Below are positions 6,908 through 15,181 of a stretch of 64,000 bases of DNA, one piece after another (the stretch's first letter is position 1; every line of letters begins with the position of its first letter). Location of the stretch: positions 28,195-92,194 of the forward strand of contig DATFYA010000215.1 of the NCBI GenBank assembly GCA_035315345.1. Reading direction: 5' to 3'. The notes beneath the pieces were generated by a model. That model saw nothing but the letters and a program-made list of their open reading frames with translations, had not been told where the DNA came from and did not search any database. This DNA is from Candidatus Methylomirabilota bacterium. GTDB lineage: Bacteria > Methylomirabilota > Methylomirabilia > Rokubacteriales > CSP1-6. Made by a program: the position numbers and the translations under genes.

Positions 6908-7951
6908 CTAGCGGTACGCGGCCAGCACGGCCTGCGCGACCTCGCGGGTCGTGGCGGCGCCGCCCTGGTCGGGAGTCAGCACCTTCCCGTCGCGATACAC
7001 CCGCCCCACCGCGCCCTCGAGCCGCCGGGACTCCGCGAGGAGGCCCATGTGCTCGAGCATCAGCGCGGCGGAGAGGATCGTGGCGGTCGGGTTCGCGATG
7101 CCCCGGCCCGCGATGTCGGGCGCCGAGCCGTGCACCGACTCGAAGTAGGCCCAGCCGTCGCCGAAGTTGCCGGAGGGCGCGAGCCCCAGGCCGCCCGCGG
7201 TCTCGGCGCCGAGGTCGGACAGGATGTCGCCGTAGAGATTCATGCAGAGCACCACGTCCATCGCGCGCGGAAACCGCACGAGACGCCGGGCCGCGTCGTC
7301 GACGTGGAAGTGCTCGAACGGCAGTCCGGCCTCGCGCACGAGGCGCCCGACGATCTCGTCGTAGAGGCCGTCCGTCTTCGGCAGCACGTTGGACTTGGTC
7401 ACCAGCGTCACCTTGCCCGGCTTGCCGCGCGCCTGCCGCCGGCGCGCCAGGTCACAGGCGAAGCGCCCGATGCGCTCGGCCCCGCGCGGCGTGACCACCT
7501 TCACCGCGAAGCGCCCCTCGGTGCCGAACTCCCGCACGGTGCGACCGGTGCGATCCGCGATGTCCGGCATGAGGCGTACCAGATCGGCGAGCGGGCCCTC
7601 GCGCCCCGGGTAGAGGCCTTCGCTGTTCTCGCGGAGGATGACGTAGTCGATGCCGTCCGGCTCGGCCAGCGGCGAGCGCATGCCGGGGAAGAAGCGGATC
7701 GGGCGCACGCCGGCCCACGCCGCCATCTCCCAGCGCAGCCAGGAGACCACCGGCGAGGTCTTCGGGCCCGCGGCGCCGAAGAGCACGCCATCGGCCTCGC
7801 GGGCCGCGCGCTTGGTCTCGTCGGGCAGGGGAGCACCCTGCGGCGGCGTCAGGATCTTCAGCGGCAAGCCGGTGCCCATCAGCAGCTCGCAGGTGGCGTC
7901 CACCACTTCCGGGCCGATGCCTTCTCCGGGAAGCGCGACGACGGTCTTCAT
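6908..7951 (-). CDS. Isocitrate/isopropylmalate/tartrate dehydrogenase family protein
   Basis: The 347-residue protein has the beta-decarboxylating dehydrogenase pattern: 'ALPGEGIGPEVV' at residues 6-17, substrate residues around 'ILRENSEGLYPG', the Lys of 'VTKSNVLPKTDGLY', the metal-binding 'CMNLYGDILSDLGAETAGGLG' region, and the nucleotide-binding end 'YFESVHGSAPDIAGRGIANP'. The GSAPDIAG motif with following Asn suggests NAD rather than NADP. The length matches 3-isopropylmalate or tartrate dehydrogenase. No leucine or lysine pathway genes adjoin, so the substrate is open (isopropylmalate, tartrate or homoisocitrate). Confidence 0.85.
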   Translation of the reverse strand: MKTVVALPGEGIGPEVVDATCELLMGTGLPLKILTPPQGAPLPDETKRAAREADGVLFGAAGPKTSPVVSWLRWEMAAWAGVRPIRFFPGMRSPLAEPDGIDYVILRENSEGLYPGREGPLADLVRLMPDIADRTGRTVREFGTEGRFAVKVVTPRGAERIGRFACDLARRRQARGKPGKVTLVTKSNVLPKTDGLYDEIVGRLVREAGLPFEHFHVDDAARRLVRFPRAMDVVLCMNLYGDILSDLGAETAGGLGLAPSGNFGDGWAYFESVHGSAPDIAGRGIANPTATILSAALMLEHMGLLAESRRLEGAVGRVYRDGKVLTPDQGGAATTREVAQAVLAAYR

Positions 7952-7970
7952 GACGGAAGCCTCCTCCGCT

Positions 7971-8468
7971 CTAGAACTGCGCGGTGATCCGGGCGCCGCG
8001 GGAAGTCTGGCACGCGCCCGATCCGCCGCCGCCCATGCCGCCGGCCGCGTCGAGGAGATCGAAGCGACAGAGCATGGTGCTGCCGCGATCGCCCTTCAAC
8101 GTGCCGATGGCGCGGTTGCGATGCGTGTTCACGAAGGCCACGTGGTCGGCGCCGGCTCCCCAGTAGGTGCCGTCGATCAGCCCCTGCTGCTCGATCGGCT
8201 CCTCGCCGGTCCAGGCCGCCGGGATGTCGCGGCGGTCGATGCCCGCGCGCACGACCTGGTAGGTTCCCCGGAACCGCTCCCCGTCGGGCAGGGCGGCGGC
8301 CATCGTGCCGGACTCACCGAAGAGCCCCGATTCCCAGCTCATGGTCAGCGCCGATTCCGAGTGCCCGGGCATCGCCACGCGTCCATTGACCGGGCCCTTC
8401 GCGCAGCCCGCCGCGGCGACCGCGGCGAGCGCGATCCCGACGATGCGACGGCTCGACCGTCCTCTCAT
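7971..8468 (-). CDS. Predicted lipoprotein, function unknown
   Basis: The 165-residue protein starts with an Arg-rich segment, a short hydrophobic stretch and the lipobox AAGC, giving lipidated Cys22. The mature protein has many small beta-strand-like segments ('GTYQVVRAGIDR', 'DHVAFVNTHRNRAIGTLKGD') and a Gly-rich loop near residue 145. It resembles no family I can name. GGAGAC lies a few bases before the ATG on the minus strand, and an extended -10 element lies at 8495-8503. It is divergent from the SMP-30 gene. Confidence 0.6.
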   Translation of the reverse strand: MRGRSSRRIVGIALAAVAAAGCAKGPVNGRVAMPGHSESALTMSWESGLFGESGTMAAALPDGERFRGTYQVVRAGIDRRDIPAAWTGEEPIEQQGLIDGTYWGAGADHVAFVNTHRNRAIGTLKGDRGSTMLCRFDLLDAAGGMGGGGSGACQTSRGARITAQF

Positions 8469-8494
8469 GGGTCTCCTTCTGCGCTCGCCGCCCT

Positions 8495-8503
8495 ACCATA
8501 GCA
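8495..8503 (-). promoter_or_regulatory. Extended -10 promoter of the lipoprotein gene
   Basis: The minus strand reads TGCTATGGT, an extended -10 element. Transcription would start about 20 bases before the ATG at 8468, leaving space for the visible GGAG ribosome site. It lies back-to-back with a second TGCTAnnnT element at 8540 on the other strand. Confidence 0.4.
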
Positions 8504-8539
8504 CCGGCCTCGGGGCCTCGCACGGCGGAGCCGGCCCGG

Positions 8540-8548
8540 TGCTAGACT
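8540..8548 (+). promoter_or_regulatory. Extended -10 promoter of the SMP-30 gene
   Basis: The plus strand reads TGCTAGACT, an extended -10 element ending 26 bases before the ATG at 8575. AGGAGG at 8560-8565 is the ribosome site. Its sequence closely matches the element facing away from it at 8495-8503. Confidence 0.4.
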
Positions 8549-8574
8549 GCTGGCCACACAGGAGGCGCGCGCCC

Positions 8575-9453
8575 ATGGCCGATCCGCTCTCCGCGATCCT
8601 CGACGCGACGCCGGCGCAGCGGCTGGCGACCGGATTCGTGTTCACCGAAGGCCCGCTGTGGCACCCGGACGGGTTCTTCTACTTCGTCGACGTGCGGGCG
8701 AGCATGCTGTATCGCCTGCCGCCGGGGGGCGCGCCGGAAGTCGTCCGCGAGAAGACCGGCGGTGGCAACGGCACCACGTTCGACCTGCAGGGGCGGCTCG
8801 TCCTCTGCGAAGGCGACCATCGCCGCGTCACCCGTCGCGATGCCGATGGCCGGTTCGAGGTGCTGATGGACCGGTTCGAGGGCAAGCGCCTCAACCGGCC
8901 CAACGACGTGGTGTGCCGGTCCGACGGGAGCATCTACTTCACCGACCCGGGCCTGCGGGTGCCGCTGGCCGAGCGCGAGGTTCCGCACGCCGGCGTGTAC
9001 CGCATCGCGCCGGATGGGGCGGTGAGCCTGGTCGCCGACTTCGAATACCCGAACGGGCTCGCGTTCTCGCCCGACGAGCGCCGGCTCTACGTGGCCAACA
9101 CTCGGTGGGCGCAGTACATCCACCTGCTCGAGCTGGACGGTCGCGGCCAGATGGTGCGCCGGCGCATCTTCGCCGACATGTCCTCCGACGAGACCGACGG
9201 GGTGCCCGACGGCATGAAGGTGGATGTGGAGGGGCGCGTCTACTGCACCGGGCCGGGCGGCACGTGGGTCTTCGCGCCCGACGGCAGGCGGCTCGGGATC
9301 ATCCGCACCCCGGAGGTGCCGGCCAATCTCGCCTTCGGCGGGCCGGATCTCCGCACGCTCTTCTTCACCGCCCGCACCTCGGTGTACGCGATGCGCGTGA
9401 AGGCGCCCGGCCAGCCACACCCGTGGTATGAGAAGCGGCGCGCGCGCGCATGA
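8575..9453 (+). CDS. SMP-30/gluconolactonase/LRE family hydrolase
   Basis: The 292-residue protein is a six-bladed beta-propeller. Family motifs are 'FVFTEGPLWHPDG' with the metal-binding Glu near residue 25, 'RLNRPNDVVCRSDGSIYFTDP', 'PNGLAFSPDERRLYVANT' and 'DGVPDGMKVDVEGRVYCTG', which supply Asn and Asp ligands to a single calcium or zinc. Such enzymes hydrolyse gluconolactone or other sugar lactones, or esters. An AGGAGG at 8560 fixes the start. Its stop overlaps the ATG of the receiver gene (ATGA), so both are coupled. Confidence 0.88.
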   Translation: MADPLSAILDATPAQRLATGFVFTEGPLWHPDGFFYFVDVRASMLYRLPPGGAPEVVREKTGGGNGTTFDLQGRLVLCEGDHRRVTRRDADGRFEVLMDRFEGKRLNRPNDVVCRSDGSIYFTDPGLRVPLAEREVPHAGVYRIAPDGAVSLVADFEYPNGLAFSPDERRLYVANTRWAQYIHLLELDGRGQMVRRRIFADMSSDETDGVPDGMKVDVEGRVYCTGPGGTWVFAPDGRRLGIIRTPEVPANLAFGGPDLRTLFFTARTSVYAMRVKAPGQPHPWYEKRRARA

Positions 9454-9845
9454 GGGAGACCATCCTGGTGGTGGACGACGAGGACGACATCCGGCTCGTG
9501 GTGCGCCGCATGCTCGAGGCCAAGGGCTACGTGGTACTGGACGCGCGCGATCCGCACCACGCCCTGCGCATCGCGGGCCGGGAGCCGATCGATCTGCTCC
9601 TCACCGACGTGGTCATGCCCCTGATGCGCGGCACCGAGCTGGCCCAGCGGGTCCGGGCCCTGGCGCCGTCGGCGAAGGTGCTGCTCATGTCGGCGTACAA
9701 GATCGCCGAGATCACCGAGTCGCAGCTGCCGTTCATCGCCAAGCCCTTCACCCCGGAGGCGCTGACCGACAAGGTGGGTCAGCTCCTGCGCCCGTCGAGC
9801 TCGCCGTTCACCCGGCGCCCGCCCGCGCGGCCCGGTCCGCCTTGA
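9450..9845 (+). CDS. Stand-alone response regulator receiver domain
   Basis: The 131-residue protein consists of one CheY-like receiver domain and a Pro/Arg-rich tail. Acidic Asp9, Asp10 and Glu11 begin the fold ('ILVVDDEDDIRLV'), the phosphorylated Asp53 is in 'LLLTDVVMP', the Ser/Thr switch is near 'LLMSAYK', and Lys98 is in 'FIAKPFT'. There is no output domain and no histidine kinase nearby, so its partner is encoded elsewhere. It overlaps the lactonase gene by four bases. Confidence 0.9.
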   Translation: MRETILVVDDEDDIRLVVRRMLEAKGYVVLDARDPHHALRIAGREPIDLLLTDVVMPLMRGTELAQRVRALAPSAKVLLMSAYKIAEITESQLPFIAKPFTPEALTDKVGQLLRPSSSPFTRRPPARPGPP

Positions 9846-9871
9846 CAAGGCCGCGCCCGCTGTCGCAGTCT
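9842..9871 (+). promoter_or_regulatory. Predicted sigma-70 promoter of Liv cluster 1
   Basis: A consensus TTGACA at 9842-9847 is followed 18 bases later by CAGTCT at 9866-9871. The -35 box overlaps the TGA stop of the receiver gene. The ATG of the binding protein gene lies at 9936, with a purine-rich GAGAGAGAGG ribosome site before it. Confidence 0.4.
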
Positions 9872-9935
9872 TGGCCCGCCCGATCACCCCGATCACCGGC
9901 GCGCTCGTGAGAGCCGCGCAGAGAGAGAGGCTGCC

Positions 9936-11216
9936 ATGAGGCCGTTCCGGCGCCATCCGATCCTGACCTGGGTTCTGTTCGTATCCGTCATCGCAGGCAT
10001 CGTGCTGGCCGGCACCGGGACCTTCGTGGCCCGGGCCGCGGACCCCATCAGGATCGGGCTGGGCATGGCGCTGACCGGCGGCCTCTCGGCCAACGGCAAG
10101 CCCGCGCTGCTCGCCCTGCAGATCTGGAAGGACGACGTCAACAAGAAGGGCGGCCTCCTCGGGCGGCCGGTGGAGCTGATCTTCTACGACGACCAGACCA
10201 ACCCGGCCACCGTGCCCGGCATCTACTCGAAGCTGCTCGACGTCGACAAGGTCGACCTCATCACCTCCGGCTACGGGACCAACCTCATCGCGCCGCTCCT
10301 GCCCATCGCGATGGAGCGCAAGCTGCTGGTCATGGGCATCTTCGGGCTGGCCAACAACGAGAAGTACAAGTACCCGAACTACTTCCAGATCTCGCCCAAC
10401 GGGCCCGAGCCCGAGACCAGCACCGCGCTCGGCTTCTTCGAGCTGGCCGCGCGTCAGAATCCGAAGCCGCAGACGGTGGCGATCGTGGGGGCCGACGCCG
10501 AGTACCCGCAGAACGCGCTGGTGGGCGCGCGCGAGCTGATCAAGAAGTTCGGGTTCAAGACGGTCTACGACAAGACCTATCCGCCCAGCACCACCGACTA
10601 CACCCCGATCGTGCGGGCCATCAAGGCCACCAACCCCGACATCGTGTTCGTGGCCTCCTACCCGCCGGATTCGGTGGGCATGCTGCGGGCCGCGCACGAG
10701 GTGGGGCTTCAGCCCAAGATCATGGGCGGGGGCATGGTGGGCCTGATGTTCACCACGATCATGACCAGCATGGGCCCGCTGCTGAACGGCATCGTGAACT
10801 ACGACTTCTGGGCGCCCGAGCCGCCGTTCCTGGCCATGCCCGGGATCAAGGAGTTCTTGAAGGAGTACCAGGCGCGCGCGGAGAAGGCGGGCGTCGACCC
10901 GCTCGGCTACTACCTGCCGCCGTACTCCTACGCCACCGGCCAGGTGCTGGCCCAGGCCATCGAGGCCACCAAGGGCCTCGACCAGCAGAAGATGGCCGAC
11001 TACATCCGCAACACCGAGTTCAACACCATCGTGGGCAAGATCAAGTTCGGCAAGAACGGGGAGTGGGCCAGGGGGCGCACCCTGATGGTGCAGTACCAGA
11101 AGATCCAGGGCACGAGCGTCGAGCAGTTCCGCGGGCCGGGCAAGAAGGTCGTGCTCTACCCCGACGAGTTCAAGTCGGGCAACATCATCTACCCGTACTC
11201 GGCGGCGAAGAACTAG
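9936..11216 (+). CDS. Liv-type ABC transporter substrate-binding protein (cluster 1)
   Basis: The 426-residue precursor has an N-terminal signal segment (hydrophobic residues 10-33, likely cleaved at 'ARAADP') followed by a periplasmic-binding type 1 fold. 'PIRIGLGMALTGGLSANGK', 'DQTNPATVPGIYSKLL' and 'AIVGADAEYPQNALVGARELI' are characteristic. Such proteins deliver amino acids, amides or aromatic acids to LivHMGF-type importers. It heads five genes in the order binding protein, LivH, LivM, LivG, LivF. The ligand cannot be predicted. Confidence 0.9.
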   Translation: MRPFRRHPILTWVLFVSVIAGIVLAGTGTFVARAADPIRIGLGMALTGGLSANGKPALLALQIWKDDVNKKGGLLGRPVELIFYDDQTNPATVPGIYSKLLDVDKVDLITSGYGTNLIAPLLPIAMERKLLVMGIFGLANNEKYKYPNYFQISPNGPEPETSTALGFFELAARQNPKPQTVAIVGADAEYPQNALVGARELIKKFGFKTVYDKTYPPSTTDYTPIVRAIKATNPDIVFVASYPPDSVGMLRAAHEVGLQPKIMGGGMVGLMFTTIMTSMGPLLNGIVNYDFWAPEPPFLAMPGIKEFLKEYQARAEKAGVDPLGYYLPPYSYATGQVLAQAIEATKGLDQQKMADYIRNTEFNTIVGKIKFGKNGEWARGRTLMVQYQKIQGTSVEQFRGPGKKVVLYPDEFKSGNIIYPYSAAKN

Positions 11217-11298
11217 CGCGAGCCGCTCCCTGTTCTCCTGGGACCTGCTGGCGAACGCGCTGGTCGCCGGACTGCTGGTCGGGGGTTTCTATGCCGCG

Positions 11299-12102
11299 GT
11301 GAGCCTCGGCATCTCCCTGATCTTCGGCCTGCTCGACATCGCCAACATCGCGCAGCCCGCGTTCCTCATCCTGGGCTCCTACGCGGCGTACGTGCTGAAC
11401 AGCGCGTACGGCCTCGATCCCATCCTCACCGGTCTGCTCCTCACCCCCCTCTTCTACCTGCTGGGGGCCGCGGTCTATCGCGTCTACTACAGCGCCTTCG
11501 AGCGGCGGGGTGAGGAGTCGCTGCGGGGGCTCGTCTTCTTCTTCGGGCTCCTCTTCATCATCGAGGTCAGCCTGAGCCTCAAGTACGGGGTCGACTACCG
11601 CCTGGTCGAGGCCTCCTACATCGGCAAGTCCATCGAGTGGGGCGGGGTGGGGATCGCCTACCGCCTGCTGGTGCCGTGCGTGGTGGGCCTGCTGATGACG
11701 CTGGCCCTCTATCTCTTCCTCGGCCGCACCTTCTACGGGCGCGCCATCATGGCGGTCTCGCAGGACGCCGGCGCGCTGCGCCTGATGGGGGCCGACCCCA
11801 TCCGCATCAAGACCATCGCCTTCGGCATCGGCATCGCGGCGTCGAGCCTGGCCGGCGCGCTGCTGATCACGATCGCCCCGGTGGTGCCCTCGTCCGACCG
11901 CGACTATATCGGCCGCATGTTCGCGATCACCGTGCTCGGCGGCATGGGCAGCATCGGCGGCACGCTGGTCGCCGCGATCATCCTCGGCGTCGTCGAGAGC
12001 CTGATGGGCACCTTCTTCGGCCCCTCGTGGTCGCTCGCGGTGTCCTTCGGGATCTTGCTGATCGCGCTCGCGGTGCGCCCCGCCGGCCTGTTCGGGCGCT
12101 AG
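11299..12102 (+). CDS. Liv-type ABC permease LivH (cluster 1), start unusual
   Basis: From the GTG at 11299 the product is 267 residues with about eight membrane segments and the permease motif 'ITVLGGMGSIGGTLVAAIILG'. Sequence similarity to LivH clearly begins earlier: the same frame upstream reads 'LLANALVAGLLVGGFYAAVSLG', the normal first helix, but contains no ATG, GTG or TTG between the upstream stop and 11299. Translation may begin at CTG 11230 or 11245, adding 18-23 residues. Otherwise the gene lost its start, or the first helix is shortened. A GATGAAGA-loop hairpin follows the stop. Confidence 0.8.
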   Translation: MSLGISLIFGLLDIANIAQPAFLILGSYAAYVLNSAYGLDPILTGLLLTPLFYLLGAAVYRVYYSAFERRGEESLRGLVFFFGLLFIIEVSLSLKYGVDYRLVEASYIGKSIEWGGVGIAYRLLVPCVVGLLMTLALYLFLGRTFYGRAIMAVSQDAGALRLMGADPIRIKTIAFGIGIAASSLAGALLITIAPVVPSSDRDYIGRMFAITVLGGMGSIGGTLVAAIILGVVESLMGTFFGPSWSLAVSFGILLIALAVRPAGLFGR

Positions 12103-12103
12103 A

Positions 12104-12127
12104 GGCGGGCTGATGAAGAAGGCCGCC
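12104..12127 (+). repeat. Hairpin with GATGAAGA loop between LivH and LivM
   Basis: GGCGGGC at 12104-12110 pairs with GGCCGCC at 12121-12127 with one mismatch, enclosing T-GATGAAGA-A. It starts 2 bases after the LivH stop. The loop matches those at 5066 and 37826 (minus strand). An in-frame mini-reading frame (ATG at 12113, stop 12146-12148) ends just before the LivM start. The hairpin could tune the ratio of the two permeases or protect the upstream message; it is unlikely to stop transcription inside this operon. Confidence 0.4.
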
Positions 12128-12150
12128 GAGTCGTTGGGGGTGGGGTAGCG

Positions 12151-13086
12151 ATGCGTCGCACCGGGATCGTCCTGGTGGTGGCCGTCGCGATGGTCGGCGT
12201 CGGCGTGCTCCTCGCGTCGGCCAAGGTCAACCCCTACATCTACTTCGCGGGCTACGTGATCCTCCAGTACGTGGTCATCGCGACGGCGTGGAACATCCTG
12301 GGCGGCTACGCGGGCTACGTGAACTTCGGCACTCCCGCCTTCTTCGCCCTCGGCGCCTACACCGCGGTGTTCCTCGTCCAGACCGTGCGCCCACCGCTGC
12401 CGCTGCTCATCCTGGCCGGCGGCCTGGTGTCGGCCCTGCTCGGGCTCGGCATCGGCTATCTCACCCTGCGCCTGCGCGGGGTGTTCTTCTCGATCGCGAC
12501 CCTGGCCCTGGCCATCGTGCTGCAGACCGTCATCATCAACTGGGAGTTCGTGGGCGGCTCCCGGGGCCTCAGCGTCATCCGGCCGAGCGGTCCGCCCTTC
12601 GGCAACTACGTCACCTTCCTCTTCACGGTGATGGTCGGGCTCGCGGTGGGCTCGGTGCTGGTGGCGCGCTTCATCGAGCGCTCCTGGATCGGCCGCGGCC
12701 TCGCCGCCCTGCGCGACAACGAGGAGGCGGCCGAGTGCATGGGGGTGCCGACCCTGCGCCTGAAGCTCTTCGCCACCACCGTGAGCGGCTTCCTCCTCGG
12801 GGTGGCGGGGGCGCCGTTCCCCTACTACGTGACGTTCGTCGAGCCCAACTCCGCCTTCGCCATCGACTACGCGGTGAACGCGCTGGCGATGCCGATGATC
12901 GGCGGCACCACCAGCTGGGTGGGGCCGGTGATCGGCGCGGTGCTGCTCGGCTCCGCGCAGCAGCTCGCCACCGTGACCATCTCGTCGGAGATGAACCTCT
13001 TCATCGTGGGCGTGGTGCTGGTCGCCTTCGTGGTGCTCGCTCCCGAGGGCATTCTCGGCCTGGTGCGACGCCTGCGGGGCCGCTGA
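12151..13086 (+). CDS. Liv-type ABC permease LivM (cluster 1)
   Basis: The 311-residue inner-membrane protein begins with a signal-anchor helix and has about ten hydrophobic segments. The LivM motif 'NILGGYAGYVNFGTPAFFALGAY' (residues 49-71) and the coupling-helix region 'GLAALRDNEEAAECMGV' are clear. It pairs with LivH to form the translocation path. It lies 48 bases after LivH, which is wider than other gaps in the cluster and holds the hairpin at 12104. Confidence 0.9.
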   Translation: MRRTGIVLVVAVAMVGVGVLLASAKVNPYIYFAGYVILQYVVIATAWNILGGYAGYVNFGTPAFFALGAYTAVFLVQTVRPPLPLLILAGGLVSALLGLGIGYLTLRLRGVFFSIATLALAIVLQTVIINWEFVGGSRGLSVIRPSGPPFGNYVTFLFTVMVGLAVGSVLVARFIERSWIGRGLAALRDNEEAAECMGVPTLRLKLFATTVSGFLLGVAGAPFPYYVTFVEPNSAFAIDYAVNALAMPMIGGTTSWVGPVIGAVLLGSAQQLATVTISSEMNLFIVGVVLVAFVVLAPEGILGLVRRLRGR

Positions 13087-13089
13087 GCG

Positions 13090-13809
13090 ATGGCGGGCGC
13101 CGGGCTCGAGGTCTCTCATCTCACCAAGCGCTTCGGCGGCTTCATGGCGCTCCACGACGTCTCCATCCAGGTGAAGCCGGGCGAGCGCTTCGGGCTCATC
13201 GGGCCCAACGGGTCCGGCAAGACCACGCTCATCAACTGCGTGTCGGGCTCGCTGCCGGTGGACGGCGGCCGGATCGTCTACGACGGGCGCGAGATCACGG
13301 GCCTGCCCGCCCACCGGCGCACCCGGCTGGGCCTGGTGCGGAGCTTCCAGATCCCCAAGCCGTTCGGCAGCATGACGGTGCTGGAGAACCTGGACATCCC
13401 GCTCGAGTACGCGGCCCACGAGCGCGCCGAGGCGGCCGACGCCGACGCGATGGAGATCCTGCGCGCGATCGGGCTCGAGTCGAAGGCCCACCTGCGGCCG
13501 GCCGGGCTCACCCAGATCGAGATGCGCAAGCTCGAGCTGGCCCGCGCGATGGCGGCCCGTCCGCGGCTGCTCATCTCCGACGAGGCGATGGCCGGCCTGT
13601 CCCACGCGGAGGTGGACGACATCCTGGCCATCCTGTTCCGGCTGAACGAGCGGGGCATCACCATCATCATGATCGAGCACATCATGCGGGCGGTGATGCG
13701 CTTCTCCGAGCGCATCGTGGTGCTGGACGCGGGCGAGCGCATCGCGGAGGGCACCCCGGACGAGATCGTGCGCAACCCGGACGTGGAGAAGGCCTACCTT
13801 GGCGAGTAG
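13090..13809 (+). CDS. Liv-type ABC ATPase LivG (cluster 1)
   Basis: The 239-residue ATPase has Walker A 'GPNGSGKT' at residues 38-45, a Q-loop around 'RSFQIPKPF', Walker B 'RLLISDEAMAGL' and a switch His in 'MIEH'. The signature region reads 'LTQIEMRKLELARAM' instead of LSGGQ or LSYGQQR. This departure is known in a subgroup of LivG-like proteins but leaves the signature Ser and Gly absent. The last four residues, YLGE, are encoded by bases that also hold the TTG start of LivF. Confidence 0.88.
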   Translation: MAGAGLEVSHLTKRFGGFMALHDVSIQVKPGERFGLIGPNGSGKTTLINCVSGSLPVDGGRIVYDGREITGLPAHRRTRLGLVRSFQIPKPFGSMTVLENLDIPLEYAAHERAEAADADAMEILRAIGLESKAHLRPAGLTQIEMRKLELARAMAARPRLLISDEAMAGLSHAEVDDILAILFRLNERGITIIMIEHIMRAVMRFSERIVVLDAGERIAEGTPDEIVRNPDVEKAYLGE

Positions 13810-14530
13810 GATCGTGGTGCGCAACGTCGACGCCGGCTACGGCGCGGTGCGCGTCCTGCACGGCGTCTCCATCGAGGTGCGCGAGGGCGAGACCGTCGCG
13901 CTCCTGGGCACCAACGGCAACGGCAAGAGCACGCTGATCAAGTGCCTGATGGGCATGGTCACGCCCGAGGCCGGCGAGATCTTCCTGGAATCCGACGGAC
14001 AACGCATCGCGCTCGCCGGGAAATCCACCGAGGAGATCGTGGCCCTGGGCATCGCCCTGGTGCCCGAGGGCCGCCGACTGTTCCCCAAGCTGTCGGTGGA
14101 GGAGAACCTCCTGCTCGGCGCCTACCGGACCGGCGCGCGCGCCGACATCGCGGCCAACCTGGCCTACGCCTTCGAGGCCTTCCCGGTGCTGGCCGCACGG
14201 CGTCGTCAGCTCGCGGGCAGCATGAGCGGCGGCGAGCAGCAGATGCTGGCGGTCGCGCGCGCCCTGATGTCCTCGCCGCGCATCCTCCTCGTCGACGAGC
14301 CGTCGGTGGGGCTGGCGCCGATCCTGGTGAGCCGGGTGATCGCCAAGATCCGCGAGCTGAAGGAGCGCCGCCAGCTCACCGTGCTGATGGCCGAGCAGAA
14401 CTTCAACCAGGCCACCAAGATCGCCGACCGCGGTTACATCATCGTGCACGGCCGCATCGAGTTCGAGGGCCGCAGCACGCGCGAGCTGCGCGAGAACGAG
14501 CTGGTCAAGAAGTACTACCTGGGCGTCTGA
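13799..14530 (+). CDS. Liv-type ABC ATPase LivF (cluster 1)
   Basis: The 243-residue protein starts at a TTG at 13799, overlapping LivG by 11 bases; no ATG or GTG gives a full N terminus. Walker A 'GTNGNGKS' lies at residues 37-44, the signature is 'SGGEQQMLAVARALM', Walker B is 'RILLVDEPSVGL', and the H-loop position carries Gln in 'MAEQNF', as is usual for LivF. The overlap with LivG indicates tight coupling. The same TTG arrangement is repeated in Liv cluster 3 at 59057. Confidence 0.9.
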   Translation: MASRIVVRNVDAGYGAVRVLHGVSIEVREGETVALLGTNGNGKSTLIKCLMGMVTPEAGEIFLESDGQRIALAGKSTEEIVALGIALVPEGRRLFPKLSVEENLLLGAYRTGARADIAANLAYAFEAFPVLAARRRQLAGSMSGGEQQMLAVARALMSSPRILLVDEPSVGLAPILVSRVIAKIRELKERRQLTVLMAEQNFNQATKIADRGYIIVHGRIEFEGRSTRELRENELVKKYYLGV

Positions 14531-14539
14531 GGCGGCGGC

Positions 14540-15163
14540 ATGGTGGCCACCGCGGACTCGGTCATCGTCGGCGCCGGCATCATGGGCGCCAGCACCGCCT
14601 ACCACCTGGCGCGTCGCGGCTACGGCCGGATCGTCGTGCTGGAGCGCGGCGCGGTCTGCTCCGGCTCGACCGCGCTGGCCTCCGGCGGCATCCGTCACCA
14701 GTACGCCAACCGCATCGGGATCGAGCTGACCCGGCAGAGCATCCGGGTCTACAGCGCGGCCTTACAGCGCGCCCTGGGCGTCGACACGCGGGTGCTGGCG
14801 CCGGACGACGTGCGCGCCCTCTGCCCGTATCTCTGGACCGGCGACCTGGCCTCCGCGACCTACTCGCCCCGCGACGGTTTCGCCGATCCGTACCTGGTCA
14901 CCACCGCGATCGCCGCGCGCGCTCGCGATCTCGGGGTGGTGATCGAGCCGGATCGCGAGGTGACCGGGTTCACGCGCGGGCGCCGCGGCGCCACCGTGAT
15001 CGCCGGCTTCAGCGGTCACGGCTTCATGCACGGCCCCATCGCCGGGCAGCTGATGGCCGAGCTGGTGGCGGATCGACGAGCCCACACCGTGGACATCGCC
15101 CCCCTCGATCTCGACCGCTTTCGCCGTGGGGAGACCCCGGTCGAGGTGATGACGTTCGTCTAG
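14540..15163 (+). pseudogene. FAD-dependent oxidoreductase (DadA/SoxB type) with in-frame central deletion
   Basis: The 207-residue reading frame has an intact FAD-binding start, 'SVIVGAGIMGASTAYHLARRG', and 'GSTALASGGIRHQYAN', which match about the first 150 residues of sarcosine oxidase/DadA-like enzymes of 370-390 residues. Near residue 152 it jumps to 'GFSGHGFMHGPIAGQLMAELV', which is the C-terminal FAD-contacting motif. About 170-180 residues, the substrate-binding sheet, are missing without a frameshift. The enzyme should be inactive, so this is either a deletion allele or an assembly error. The position after LivF suggests the intact enzyme would have oxidised the imported compound. 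Confidence 0.7.
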
Positions 15164-15181
15164 ACCCGGAGAAGACCCTCC

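Noticed and set aside
11185..13824. A very long minus-strand open frame (about 880 codons) opposite the Liv cluster 1 genes
   Set aside because: It is antisense to four well-recognised transporter genes, is rich in Arg/His/Gly as expected from GC-rich shadow frames, and contains no recognisable domain.
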